Part shown: positions 28,058-36,038 of the stretch, in pieces
Layout of the letters: each line of letters starts with the position of its first letter
Position numbering within the stretch: the stretch's first letter is position 1
Assembly (NCBI RefSeq): GCF_022763245.1
Contig: NZ_JALEGV010000041.1
Location: 667,223-731,222, forward strand
Source: Oricola sp.
GTDB taxonomy: Bacteria; Pseudomonadota; Alphaproteobacteria; Rhizobiales; Rhizobiaceae
Direction of reading: 5' to 3'
DNA: 64,000 bases
The notes under the pieces: generated by a model
The model's database searches: none
The model's input: only the letters and a program-made list of their open reading frames with translations
Told to the model about the DNA's origin: nothing
Translations under genes and position numbers: made by a program

Positions 28058-29139
28058 GATCCCGACCATCCATCAAACCGCGCGATCGGCACCGGTTGCT
28101 TCAACCGGCGCTGGGGAGCCGCGTCGCCCGCCCCGTGCCGAAAGAGAGGCCCGGGCAGCGGCGTCTCCGTTCCCGTCGCCTCGTCGGTGACCGGCACGAA
28201 CAGGCCGCGTGCGGCGAGGTGTTCGCTCTGGCGGACTTCGTCGAGATCGGCGATCACCGAGAGGCCCCAGCCGTTCTTGAGGGACCATTCGCCGAGTTGA
28301 GCCTTGTTGTGGGCGGCATAGAAACGCGCGAAGATGTCCTGCCAGCGCTCGATCGTGTCCTGGTCGGTGTCCGCGACGAGGATGTTGTCCCAGTCGATCT
28401 CCGTGAGTTCGCCGGCGACGCCTTCTTCGGCCATGATTCTCACGACCGAGCGCATCATCCCCGGGTTGTCGATCATCGACCATGTCACGTAGCCGTCGGC
28501 GCAGCGCCAGACCTGCCGGACGCCCGACTTGCCGCGCACCAACTTGTTGCCGGTCCGGTGGCCGATGCGGCCCGTCCATTCATACATGATCGCTTCGCGG
28601 TAATTCGCCAATGTCGCGCTCTGGAAGGCGGAGACGTCGATCCGCTGGCCTTTTCCGGTTGTGCGCCGGGCGCGCAGGCCGAGAAGCGCGGCCGTGGCCA
28701 CCTGGATGCCGGTCAGCGCATAGGCCTGTTCGCCCGGAAGGCGCAATGGCGGTTTGCCGGGGTCGCCGATCACGGTCATCAGCCCGGACAGGGCCATCAG
28801 GGTCAGGTCGGTCGCCGGCCGTCCGGCATAGGGGCCGTCCGCGCTGAAGGGGCGGGCGATGACATGGACAAGCCGTGGATTGGCGGTTGTCGGATCGCCG
28901 ACATCCGGCCCGGTGCCTTTCCGCCTGCCGTCGAGGAGAATGTCCGCTTCGGCGATCAGGCTGCACAGCCTGTCGTCGTCGATATCGGTAAGTCGTTGCT
29001 TCCCGTGCTGCCAGGCCAGCGTCCCGTTGTCCGAGCCGATGCTGACGACCTCGGCGCCGAGTTCCGCCAGCATGCGCCCGCCGAAGTCGACGAGTCGGTC
29101 GGTCAGTTCGACGACGCGGATGCCTTCGAGCATTGTCAT
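28054..29139 (-). CDS. CaiB/BaiF-family protein lacking the catalytic aspartate (middle of three)
   Basis: 361 aa, shorter than the ~395 aa neighbours. The fold is clear from the N-terminus (LEGIRVVELTDRLVDFGGRM) and TGKGQRIDVSAFQSATLANY. At the position where the family has its catalytic Asp, this protein reads RLPGEQAYALTG (Glu137-Gln138), so the nucleophile is missing by my hand alignment. ATG 29139 overlaps the upstream gene by 4 bp and its own stop overlaps the next gene by 4 bp. It may be the non-catalytic subunit of a heteromeric transferase, like one half of BbsEF; alternatively it has lost activity. Confidence 0.85.
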   Translation of the reverse strand: MTMLEGIRVVELTDRLVDFGGRMLAELGAEVVSIGSDNGTLAWQHGKQRLTDIDDDRLCSLIAEADILLDGRRKGTGPDVGDPTTANPRLVHVIARPFSADGPYAGRPATDLTLMALSGLMTVIGDPGKPPLRLPGEQAYALTGIQVATAALLGLRARRTTGKGQRIDVSAFQSATLANYREAIMYEWTGRIGHRTGNKLVRGKSGVRQVWRCADGYVTWSMIDNPGMMRSVVRIMAEEGVAGELTEIDWDNILVADTDQDTIERWQDIFARFYAAHNKAQLGEWSLKNGWGLSVIADLDEVRQSEHLAARGLFVPVTDEATGTETPLPGPLFRHGAGDAAPQRRLKQPVPIARFDGWSGS

Positions 29140-30329
29140 GCGAGAACTCCCGCTTCGGCCAGTCGGGCGATCTCGGTCTCGTCCATGCCGAGAAGCGCTC
29201 CGAAAATCTCGCCATTGTGCTCGCCGAGAAGGGGAGCCGGCCCGACGCGCCACGGCGTGTCGGACAGGTGCATGGGCGGCGCCGGCATCATCGATTCACC
29301 CAGAACCGGATGCTGCGTCTTCTGGAAATGACCGCCCGCGTTGAGTTCGGGATCTTCCAGGACTTCCTTGCCGTTGAGGACAGGCGCCGCCGGAACACCT
29401 GCCGCGGCCAGCCGCTCGGCCAGATCCGTCTTGTCGCTCTGGCCGGTGAGGGCGCCGATCGTCGCGTCGAGCGTTTCGCGCCGGCCATGGCGATCGGCCG
29501 CGGTTACGTAGGCGGGGTCGGCGGCCAGCGCGTCGTCGCCAAGCGTGGAACACAGGGCGCGCCACTGCGCGTCGTCCTCGACGGCGATCGCGATCCAGTT
29601 TTCGTCGCCCGAGCAGGGGTAGACGCCATGCGGGGCCATGGCCCGGTCGTCATTGCCCGGTTTTTCGGTCAGATCCGGTTCGGCGTAGAGATCCGCGATG
29701 ACATGGACCATCGGCTCGATCTGCGAAGCGTCGACATGCTGGCCTTCGCCCGTGCGGTCCCGGTGTTCCAGCGCCGCCAGGGTTGCGACGGTGGCGAACA
29801 TCGGCGCGACGACGTCGCCATAGGCGAAGGGGGGCATGTGGGGGTCGGAGCCCGGCCAGCCGGTCATCGCCGCATGGCCCGAATGAGCCGCCGCGGAATT
29901 GCCGTAGCCCCGGAAGCCCGCCATCGGGCCGGTGCGCCCGGCGACCGACACGCTGACGAGGACGATGTCGGGCTTGATCGCCTTGAGTTCGTCGAAGCCG
30001 AGGCCGATCCGTTCCATGTAGCCGGGGCCGAAATTTTCGACCACGACATCCGCCCAGGCCACCAGCTTGCGGGCGACGTCGACGCCGCGCGGATCGCCGA
30101 GATTGATCGTCACGCTCTTCTTGGAGGTGTTCGTCTGGGCGAAGAAGGCCGAGCCGTCATGGTCCTTCGGGTCGCCGGCAAAGGGGGGCGAGCGCCGACC
30201 GAGGTCGAGACGCTTGCGGGATTCGATCTTGATCACCGTCGCGCCATTGTCGGCGAGGTCCTTGGTCGCGCGGGGGCCTGCCCCCACCCAGCTGAAATCG
30301 GCGATCTTCAGACCGTCCAGCGCGCCCAT
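29136..30329 (-). CDS. CaiB/BaiF (class III) CoA-transferase, first of three in tandem
   Basis: 397 aa from ATG 30329, which is spaced correctly from GGGAGG; an ATG 6 bases upstream is too close to that site. The N-terminus is LDGLKIADFSWVGAGPRATK, and the catalytic aspartate is Asp172 in PPFAYGDVVAP. It begins the CoA-transferase/TRAP operon, 47-76 bp downstream of a promoter (TTGACA, 18 bp, AATATT) whose spacer holds the palindrome at 30383-30397. It is overlapped 4 bp by the next gene. The acid it activates is unknown. Confidence 0.92.
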   Translation of the reverse strand: MGALDGLKIADFSWVGAGPRATKDLADNGATVIKIESRKRLDLGRRSPPFAGDPKDHDGSAFFAQTNTSKKSVTINLGDPRGVDVARKLVAWADVVVENFGPGYMERIGLGFDELKAIKPDIVLVSVSVAGRTGPMAGFRGYGNSAAAHSGHAAMTGWPGSDPHMPPFAYGDVVAPMFATVATLAALEHRDRTGEGQHVDASQIEPMVHVIADLYAEPDLTEKPGNDDRAMAPHGVYPCSGDENWIAIAVEDDAQWRALCSTLGDDALAADPAYVTAADRHGRRETLDATIGALTGQSDKTDLAERLAAAGVPAAPVLNGKEVLEDPELNAGGHFQKTQHPVLGESMMPAPPMHLSDTPWRVGPAPLLGEHNGEIFGALLGMDETEIARLAEAGVLA

Positions 30330-30375
30330 TCTCATCCTCCCGAATGTGCCGGCTGCAGCCGGTCGCGTTAATTCG

Positions 30376-30405
30376 AATATTGGTTCACAAAGTGAACTAT
30401 GTCAA
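30376..30405 (-). promoter_or_regulatory. Promoter of the CoA-transferase/TRAP operon
   Basis: On the minus strand TTGACA (30405-30400) and AATATT (30381-30376) are 18 bp apart. The operator GTTCACnnnGTGAAC fills the spacer, so a bound regulator would directly block RNA polymerase. The -35 box overlaps the stop of the upstream dehydratase-like gene. Confidence 0.65.
30383..30397. promoter_or_regulatory. MarR-type operator 1 (GTTCAC-AAA-GTGAAC)
   Basis: A perfect 6-bp arm palindrome of 15 bp, 54 bp upstream of the first CaiB/BaiF gene. The same 15-bp layout recurs at 32841, 33507 and 36817. The MarR gene at 32942-33463 lies in the middle of these sites and is the likely reader. Confidence 0.75.
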
Positions 30406-31685
30406 TCGCGTCTTGCCGGCATCGTGTCGAGCACGTCGGCGATCCTGCGATACATGGCGTCGCGGTCCCACTCGCGCTGATCGACCATGTCCGACCAGAC
30501 CTCGATCACCCGCACGCCGGCGTCTTCCAGCGCCTTCTTCGCAAAGAGAGACCCATGTCCGGAGAAGCGGTCGTGGCGCGGAATGAGCATCAGCGCGACG
30601 TCGATGCGGAACTTGCGCGCCTGTTCGACAAGCCATCGATTGACCCAGGGCGGCTGGTGCAGTTGCTCGTTCATCGAGACGATGCGGGCGGCGAGGGCGC
30701 GCAGCGGGTCGCCGTGATCGTAGCGGATGTAGCCGTCGGCGGCGAAGGGCAGATACATCGACCAGGCGAAGACGGCGCCATGGCTTTCCTCGAAGGCCGA
30801 ATAGAAGCCGGTGTCGAACCAGAGGCCGGCGCCGATCCACATCATCCTGATGCGCTCGTCCTCGCAGACGGCCACGCCGTTGTCGATCCGCTCCGTGACC
30901 TCGTCGCGGAAGGCCGCCGCATGGTCGAGCGCCCATTCGGAGCCCCGGTGCCATTGCGGGATCATGACATTGGGGATCTGCTCGGAAATGCGGATCGGGC
31001 ATTTCGGCGCCGCGGCGATGCGGTTGGCCGCGTCGTCGAAGATCTCTTCCTGCGTGTTGATCGCCTCCGTGTAGCGGGCGAACGCGTCCTCGTCGAAGCG
31101 CCGGCCGGTCATGTCTTCCAGTATCCCGATGAGCTCGCGCATCTCGCCGACCATCAGGTCGAGGCGGTCGGTTCCGTAGAGCGTCTCCCAGTCGTTGCGG
31201 GCCAAGAGCCACCAGTCGGGCGCGGGGTCCGGCACTGCAGGCGACGAGAAGGTGAACAGCGGCGCGCCGGTCGCCTCGGACCACAGCGAGAAGATCTTCT
31301 GGTGGTCGTCGGCGCTCTGGCGGGCGCACAGGATCGCCGGCGTCGGCAGTCCGCCCCAGGGTTGCCGCTCGCGGTCTCCTTCCAGCTCCGCGATCAAGGG
31401 AAGGCTGGAATAGCGCGCCAGGCGGCCATGATAGCCGAGCGTTTCCATGTGGTCGAAATAGTGCTCGGACAATTGCTTCGCGGCGATGATGGCCGACCAC
31501 CACTGGTTGGTGACGATCGGCATGCCCATGAAGTGGAACAGTTCATGCGGCGTGTCCGCATTGACGAACGCGTAATGCGCGCCGGACTTGATCGTCTCGC
31601 GCAACCCGCGAACCCAGTCGCGCTGATACATGGTGGCGGCCTTGGCCGACGCGAGCGGGCCGGCGGCGGATGCTGTATCGCTCAT
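30402..31685 (-). CDS. 2-hydroxyacyl-CoA dehydratase-like subunit (larger)
   Basis: 427 aa from ATG 31685, overlapping the partner gene by 4 bp. It resembles the HgdA/FldB/BcrB superfamily of paired subunits: NADTPHELFHFMGMPIVTNQ near the N-terminus, PAILCARQSADD with a first cysteine, PKCPIRISEQIP with a second, and a C-terminal Rossmann-like repeat ending GVRVIEVWSDMVDQRE. In classical members another cysteine follows the 'DGVI'-like strand; here the matching stretch reads VALMLIPRHDRFSGHG, with no cysteine. The classical enzymes use [4Fe-4S] and an ATP-driven activator, not found in this window. The reaction is uncertain; the family assignment is fairly secure. Confidence 0.75.
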   Translation of the reverse strand: MSDTASAAGPLASAKAATMYQRDWVRGLRETIKSGAHYAFVNADTPHELFHFMGMPIVTNQWWSAIIAAKQLSEHYFDHMETLGYHGRLARYSSLPLIAELEGDRERQPWGGLPTPAILCARQSADDHQKIFSLWSEATGAPLFTFSSPAVPDPAPDWWLLARNDWETLYGTDRLDLMVGEMRELIGILEDMTGRRFDEDAFARYTEAINTQEEIFDDAANRIAAAPKCPIRISEQIPNVMIPQWHRGSEWALDHAAAFRDEVTERIDNGVAVCEDERIRMMWIGAGLWFDTGFYSAFEESHGAVFAWSMYLPFAADGYIRYDHGDPLRALAARIVSMNEQLHQPPWVNRWLVEQARKFRIDVALMLIPRHDRFSGHGSLFAKKALEDAGVRVIEVWSDMVDQREWDRDAMYRRIADVLDTMPARRD

Positions 31686-32815
31686 GCCAGCGCTCCCGAC
31701 ACGGACCGCATCTTTTTCGAGGCCGACGCGAGCCAGGCGTCGTCCGGCCGGTGATCGCGAAAGCCGAGATTGACGAGCCTGATCCCGCGTTCGCCGAGCG
31801 CCCTGTCGAGGCTTGGCAGGTCCCAGCCCACGCTGTCGTCGTTCTGGTCGAGTTGCGCGACGACAAGGTCGCACCGGTCCTCGACGCATCGCGAGACGAG
31901 CGCGTCGCGATGAAGAACGGCCGGCTCCGCGCGAGGGCAGAAAGGGTCGGTCGCTTCCGCCCGGAGGATGTCGTCCAGCGTGTCGCCGCCCAACGGACCG
32001 GGCCAGACGTCGCCGAGCGGCTGCAGGTCGGTCACCAGGGCGCCGTGGTCCTCGATCATGCGCATCAGGGCGAGACTGTCGGTCGAGGATCCGATCAGGC
32101 CGATGCGCTGCCGGGCCGGCGGCGCCGTCCGGCTGGCTGCAGCGGCGCAGGCGCTTTCGAGGAGGTCGGCGTGTTCCGCGGCAGCAAGGGAGCGGCCGGC
32201 GTTGCGCCAGGTGAACGCCTCGGTTCCAGTGATCGTCGGTCGGTTGGCCTTGCGCAGGGCCTCCATTGCCGAGAGCGCCGCGCCGCGCCTTCTTTCCTCG
32301 GCGACCGCGCCTTTCAGACTGTCGGCGAACGCCTCGGCGCCGACATCCGCACCGAGATCGCCCAGCAGCTTGTCCACCTGCCGCGCGTTGAACGCGGCCG
32401 ACGGCCCCGAGTCGCGATGGACGAGGTTCCAAAGCACGAGCCTCGGCGCGGGCGACGGGCCGACGGCCTGGCGCACCAGTTCGCGGGCATATTGATAGGC
32501 GACGAACGCGGCCGCGTCGTCCCGGCAGAACACGATGGCGTGCAGGTCGTCCAGGCGTCCCGAAAACAGCCGGTGCAGGAAGATCCGCGCATAGTCGTCG
32601 ACGAAGGGTTCGACATAGGGCTCGATGTCCGGCGCGCGCGCAGAGAGGTCGGCCTCGGGCGCCGTCTTCGCGTCGGCGGGCGCAAAGCCCATCGCCGACA
32701 GGAAAGATTCCGGCAGTCCGTTGCCGAACACGCCGACCGTGCGGGCGTTCCGTTGGGGCGGTCTCTTGCCTGAGAATGCGTCGTCGAGGGCCGCGACGGC
32801 CTGTTGCGGATTCAC
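31682..32815 (-). CDS. 2-hydroxyacyl-CoA dehydratase-like subunit (smaller)
   Basis: 377 aa from a GTG at 32815, preceded by GGGAGGA. It has the HgdB/FldC-like layout: EPFVDDYARIFLHRLFSG, then AIVFCRDDAAAFVAYQYARE with a cysteine near residue 96, a central linker, and a C-terminal half with IGLIGSSTDSLALMRMIEDH, DPFCPRAEP and RCDLVVAQLDQNDDSVGWD. The last segment is where classical members carry a further cysteine; none is present. It is divergent from the MarR gene, with the operator at 32841-32855 just upstream. Together with the 427-aa subunit and the CoA-transferases it recalls the FldABC/HadABC modules of anaerobes. Confidence 0.72.
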   Translation of the reverse strand: MNPQQAVAALDDAFSGKRPPQRNARTVGVFGNGLPESFLSAMGFAPADAKTAPEADLSARAPDIEPYVEPFVDDYARIFLHRLFSGRLDDLHAIVFCRDDAAAFVAYQYARELVRQAVGPSPAPRLVLWNLVHRDSGPSAAFNARQVDKLLGDLGADVGAEAFADSLKGAVAEERRRGAALSAMEALRKANRPTITGTEAFTWRNAGRSLAAAEHADLLESACAAAASRTAPPARQRIGLIGSSTDSLALMRMIEDHGALVTDLQPLGDVWPGPLGGDTLDDILRAEATDPFCPRAEPAVLHRDALVSRCVEDRCDLVVAQLDQNDDSVGWDLPSLDRALGERGIRLVNLGFRDHRPDDAWLASASKKMRSVSGALA

Positions 32816-32840
32816 GCCAATGTCCTCCCGAGCGTCAATA

Positions 32841-32855
32841 GTTCATCAAGTGAAC
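32841..32855. promoter_or_regulatory. MarR-type operator 2 (GTTCA-TCAAG-TGAAC)
   Basis: The palindrome TAGTTCA/TGAACTA (32839-32857 with flanks) is 25 bp upstream of the dehydratase-like GTG start, between it and the divergent MarR gene. It is identical over 19 bp to the site at 33505-33523. It is well placed for repression of the dehydratase pair and autoregulation. Confidence 0.78.
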
Positions 32856-32884
32856 TATATGCGCCGCCGCTGTCAAGTGGCTGT

Positions 32885-32913
32885 TTGACAAGCTTGGCGG
32901 TCGCGACTAACCC
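32885..32913 (+). promoter_or_regulatory. Possible promoter of the MarR gene
   Basis: TTGACA (32885-32890), 17 bp, TAACCC (32908-32913), about 30 bp upstream of the MarR start codon. The -10 is weak, so this is tentative. Confidence 0.35.
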
Positions 32914-32941
32914 GGTCGCCGACAACAATTGCGAAAACGCC

Positions 32942-33463
32942 ATGAGTGCCCAGTCAGATAACGACAAGCCGCCTCTGCGCGGTATCGAGCTCGGTTATCT
33001 GGGCGAGGACCTGCCCTATCTCACGCGCGTCTTGCGTGCCTGCATCCGGGCGGAGAATGCCGCGTTCTACAAGGATTTCGGCACCGAGCATGGCGACATC
33101 GCCATCATCAACCTCATCGGGATCAATCCGGGGATTTCCCAGAACGATCTTGCCGCCGCCGTCGTCCTGAAGAAGTCCGCGGTCACCAAGGTGATCAAGC
33201 ACCTGGAAGAGCGCGGGCTGGTGGAGCGTCGCAAGGTCAGCACCGACAAGCGGTTCAATTCGCTGACGCTGACGAAGAAGGGCGAGGAAAAGCGCCTGCA
33301 GCTGCGCGAGGGGATGAAGGTCCAGAACGACGCGCTGCTCTCCATCTTCACAGACGAGGAGCGGGCCGAGTTCTATGGCCAGCTGCAGCGGCTGTGCGAG
33401 CACCTGATGGAACGCACCAACGCGCGCCTGGCGGAGGGCGCGGAGGACGGCGGCGCCGACTGA
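32942..33463 (+). CDS. MarR-family transcriptional regulator
   Basis: 173 aa from ATG 32942. The winged helix-turn-helix reads GINPGISQNDLAAAVVLKKS then AVTKVIKHLEERGLVERRKV, and the wing has STDKRFNSLTLTKKGEE. Flanking helices form the dimer interface (ENAAFYKDFGTEHGD at the N-side, EFYGQLQRLCEHLMERTN at the C-side). It lies between the dehydratase-like pair and the fourth CaiB/BaiF gene, with palindromes on both sides and two more at neighbouring operons. It therefore probably controls the whole 24-44 kb block, with a CoA thioester or aromatic/organic acid as a typical MarR effector. Confidence 0.92.
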   Translation: MSAQSDNDKPPLRGIELGYLGEDLPYLTRVLRACIRAENAAFYKDFGTEHGDIAIINLIGINPGISQNDLAAAVVLKKSAVTKVIKHLEERGLVERRKVSTDKRFNSLTLTKKGEEKRLQLREGMKVQNDALLSIFTDEERAEFYGQLQRLCEHLMERTNARLAEGAEDGGAD

Positions 33464-33506
33464 GCGCCCGGCCCCGTCCACAGGCTTGACAATCTTCCCG
33501 AATATA

Positions 33507-33521
33507 GTTCATCAAGTGAAC
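33507..33521. promoter_or_regulatory. MarR-type operator 3 (GTTCA-TCAAG-TGAAC)
   Basis: The same sequence as operator 2 with flanks TA/TA (33505-33523), 24 bp upstream of the fourth CaiB/BaiF start. A TTGACA at 33486-33491 lies upstream of it. It is positioned between promoter elements and the ribosome site. Confidence 0.78.
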
Positions 33522-33544
33522 TAATAATCGGGAGGAAAAGAGTC

Positions 33545-34723
33545 GTGGCACAACCACTGGCCGGAATCCGTGTCGCTGATTTCAGCCATGTGATCGCAGG
33601 GCCGCTTGCGACCCACTTCCTGCGCCTGCTGGGCGCGGAAGTCATCAAGATCGAACCGCCGACCGGCGACGTGCTGCGCAACTACACCCAGCGCGCGGAA
33701 CTGCGCGGAATGGCCGAGCCGTTCATCAGCGCCAACGCCGGCAAGAAGTCGGTCGTCCTGGACCTGAAGTCCGAGTTCGGGCAGGAGGCGGCCCGCCGGC
33801 TGGTTCAGTCGAGCGACGTGCTGGTCGAGAATTTCCGCCCCGGTGTCATCGACCGTCTCGGGCTCGGCCACGACAGTTTCGCCAAGAGCCATCCGTCGCT
33901 GATCTTCTGCTCCATCTCCGGTTACGGGCAGGGCGGGCCGATGCGCGACTACCCGGCGATCGACCAGATCATCCAGAGCGTGTCCGGGCTGATGAGCCTG
34001 TCGGGCGAAAACGACTCCGGTCCGCTGCGCGTCGGTTTCCCCATCGTCGATACCTACAGCGCGCTCCTAGCCGCGTTTGCCATCCAGTCTGCCCTGATCC
34101 AGCGCGAGCGCGATCCGGACCGGGCCGGACAGTTCATCGACATGTCGATGCTGGATGCCTCGCTGGTGATGATGAACTCGGTCGTCTCGCCGCTGGTCAT
34201 ATCGGGCATAAAACCCCGCCGCACCGGCAATCGCGGCTTCTCGCTTTCGCCGACCGCCGACACCTTCGACACCCTGGACGCTCCCATCACCATCGGCGCG
34301 GTCCAGCAGGTTCAGTATGAGAGGCTGTGCGCAGCGCTCGACCGGCCCGACCTGATGACCGATGCGCGATTTGCGACGCCGGATCTGCGCATGAAGCACG
34401 ACCGCGAACTGCAGGGCGAACTGGCGGCGACGTTCCGCACGAGGCCGGCGCTGGAATGGGAGCAGGTTCTGAGCCGGCACGGCGTGCCCGCCGGCGCCGT
34501 CCGCTCGGTCGAGGACGTGCTGCAGCTGGAGCAGCTGAAATCGAGAAACCTGAAGCTGGACATCCCGGTCCCGAACGATGCGGTCAGCGAAGCGATGATC
34601 CTCAATGCGGGCTTTTCCTTCGCTCACGACGGCCCGGGCCTGTCGGAGCCGCCGCCAACGCTTGGCGAGCACACGGACGAGGTGCTTGCCGCGCTCGGCA
34701 TGAACGAAGCGTCGGCCGGGTAA
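33545..34723 (+). CDS. CaiB/BaiF (class III) CoA-transferase, fourth copy
   Basis: 392 aa from a GTG at 33545, with GGGAGGAAAAG before it. The N-terminus LAGIRVADFSHVIAGPLATH is classical, and the catalytic aspartate is Asp169 in GFPIVDTYSALL. It lies between the MarR gene and the P450, on the plus strand with both, and has its own operator at 33507. It may act on a different acid or on a different step from the three tandem copies. The high number of CoA-transferases in one regulon suggests that several CoA esters are exchanged in the pathway. Confidence 0.93.
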   Translation: MAQPLAGIRVADFSHVIAGPLATHFLRLLGAEVIKIEPPTGDVLRNYTQRAELRGMAEPFISANAGKKSVVLDLKSEFGQEAARRLVQSSDVLVENFRPGVIDRLGLGHDSFAKSHPSLIFCSISGYGQGGPMRDYPAIDQIIQSVSGLMSLSGENDSGPLRVGFPIVDTYSALLAAFAIQSALIQRERDPDRAGQFIDMSMLDASLVMMNSVVSPLVISGIKPRRTGNRGFSLSPTADTFDTLDAPITIGAVQQVQYERLCAALDRPDLMTDARFATPDLRMKHDRELQGELAATFRTRPALEWEQVLSRHGVPAGAVRSVEDVLQLEQLKSRNLKLDIPVPNDAVSEAMILNAGFSFAHDGPGLSEPPPTLGEHTDEVLAALGMNEASAG

Positions 34724-34785
34724 CCTCGCTGGAACATCGCGCCGGAGCGAGATTGTCGCTTGCCTTCGCCGCGCGTAGAGACAAT

Positions 34786-34797
34786 ATTGTCGACAAT
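34786..34797. promoter_or_regulatory. GntR-type operator A (ATTGT-CG-ACAAT)
   Basis: A perfect 12-bp palindrome 15 bp upstream of the P450 start, overlapping a second palindrome ACAATATTGT (34781-34790). The same ATTGTnnACAAT pattern is at 36846-36857. FCD-type GntR regulators read this kind of site, and one is encoded at 36039-36701. Confidence 0.65.
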
Positions 34798-34811
34798 CTG
34801 GAGGAGACGTG

Positions 34812-36035
34812 GTGATCAAGATTGCCGACAACCGGCCGCAGCCGAAAGACCCGGGCCGATTTTCCAAGGCGCATGAATTCGACGCCGAGACAGAGACCGA
34901 TTTCGATGACGCTCATCGGTTGTTCGACGATCTGCGGGCGCGCTGCCCGGTCGCGCATTCCAACGATCTCGACGGTTTCTGGCTGCTGACGCGCTACAAG
35001 GACATCGCTGACAGCATGTCCGATTTCTCGCTGTTCTCGACGGCGGTGCAGAACGTCGTGCCGCGTGTCGCGACGGCCGGCCGGCGGCCGCCCCTGCATC
35101 TCGACCCGCCCGAGCACACGCCGTATCGCCGCGCGATCGCACCGCTCTTTCGGCGCGAACGGATCGACTATTGGCGTCCGATCGTGCGCAAGATGGCCGA
35201 AGACCTGTTCGCACCGCTGGTGCCGACAGGCGAGGCCGACATCTGCATCGACTTCTCCTATCACCTTCCGATCCATGTGCTCGCGGAATTCTTCATGATT
35301 CCGGCGCAGAAGGCGGCGGAGATCCGGGAGATGGGGCAGGCCTTCAATCATGCCCTGCAGACGAAGGATTTCGAGGGTCTGAAGAAGACGAGCCTGTTCC
35401 TGTACGAAATGGCGCAGGAGATCATCGACGATCGCAAGCTCAATCCCCGCGATCCGGGCGAGGATCCGACAAGCGCGCTGTTGGCGGCGCGCAACGAGGG
35501 CGAACCGCTGCCCGAAGACATGATCCTGGGCACGATCCGCCAGTTGCTCGTCGTGGGCATCATCGCGCCGACGACGCTGCTCGGTTCGGTGGCCGTGCAT
35601 TTCTGCCGGCATCCCGACGATTTCACCCTCATCAAGGAGCATCCCGAACGCGTGGCGGATGCGACCGAGGAATTGATGCGGCTCTACACGCCGTATCGCG
35701 GTTTTGCGCGGACGCCGACGCGGGACGTCGAGATCGGCGGCCGGCTGATCTGCGAGGACGAGCCCATCGCCTTGTCGTTCGCAGCGGCCAATCGCGACCC
35801 GGAAGTCTACAGCGATCCGGCAACGTTCAAGCTCGATCGGGAAGGCGAACCGCCGCATATCGCCTTCGGCCGCGGGGCGCATCAGTGCATTGGAGCGCCG
35901 TTGGCGCGGCTCATGCTGACGGCGGCGGTGGCCGTATTCACCGAAAAGGTGAACGGCTTCGAACTGGCGGGGCCGACCCCGATGACGACCTGGCCGGAAT
36001 ACGGACCCTACAGCGTCCCCGTGCGGTTCCTGTAG
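34812..36035 (+). CDS. Cytochrome P450
   Basis: 407 aa from GTG 34812, spaced 5 bp from GGAGGAG; GTG 34809 is an alternative. The heme-ligand loop FGRGAHQCIG puts the cysteine near residue 359. EELMR is the ExxR motif of the K helix, and HLDPPEHTPYRR is the C-helix heme-propionate region. The I-helix reads VVGIIAPTTLLGS, so the usual acidic residue before the Thr pair seems replaced by Pro. It is soluble, bacterial class, with no membrane anchor. No ferredoxin or reductase partner is in the window. It probably hydroxylates or demethylates the compound handled by this regulon. Confidence 0.94.
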   Translation: MIKIADNRPQPKDPGRFSKAHEFDAETETDFDDAHRLFDDLRARCPVAHSNDLDGFWLLTRYKDIADSMSDFSLFSTAVQNVVPRVATAGRRPPLHLDPPEHTPYRRAIAPLFRRERIDYWRPIVRKMAEDLFAPLVPTGEADICIDFSYHLPIHVLAEFFMIPAQKAAEIREMGQAFNHALQTKDFEGLKKTSLFLYEMAQEIIDDRKLNPRDPGEDPTSALLAARNEGEPLPEDMILGTIRQLLVVGIIAPTTLLGSVAVHFCRHPDDFTLIKEHPERVADATEELMRLYTPYRGFARTPTRDVEIGGRLICEDEPIALSFAAANRDPEVYSDPATFKLDREGEPPHIAFGRGAHQCIGAPLARLMLTAAVAVFTEKVNGFELAGPTPMTTWPEYGPYSVPVRFL

Positions 36036-36038
36036 CGC

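Noticed and set aside
33486-33508. TTGACA ... TATAGT as a -35/-10 pair before the fourth CaiB/BaiF gene
   Set aside because: The spacer is only 11 bp, too short for a normal promoter, so only the operator is reported there.
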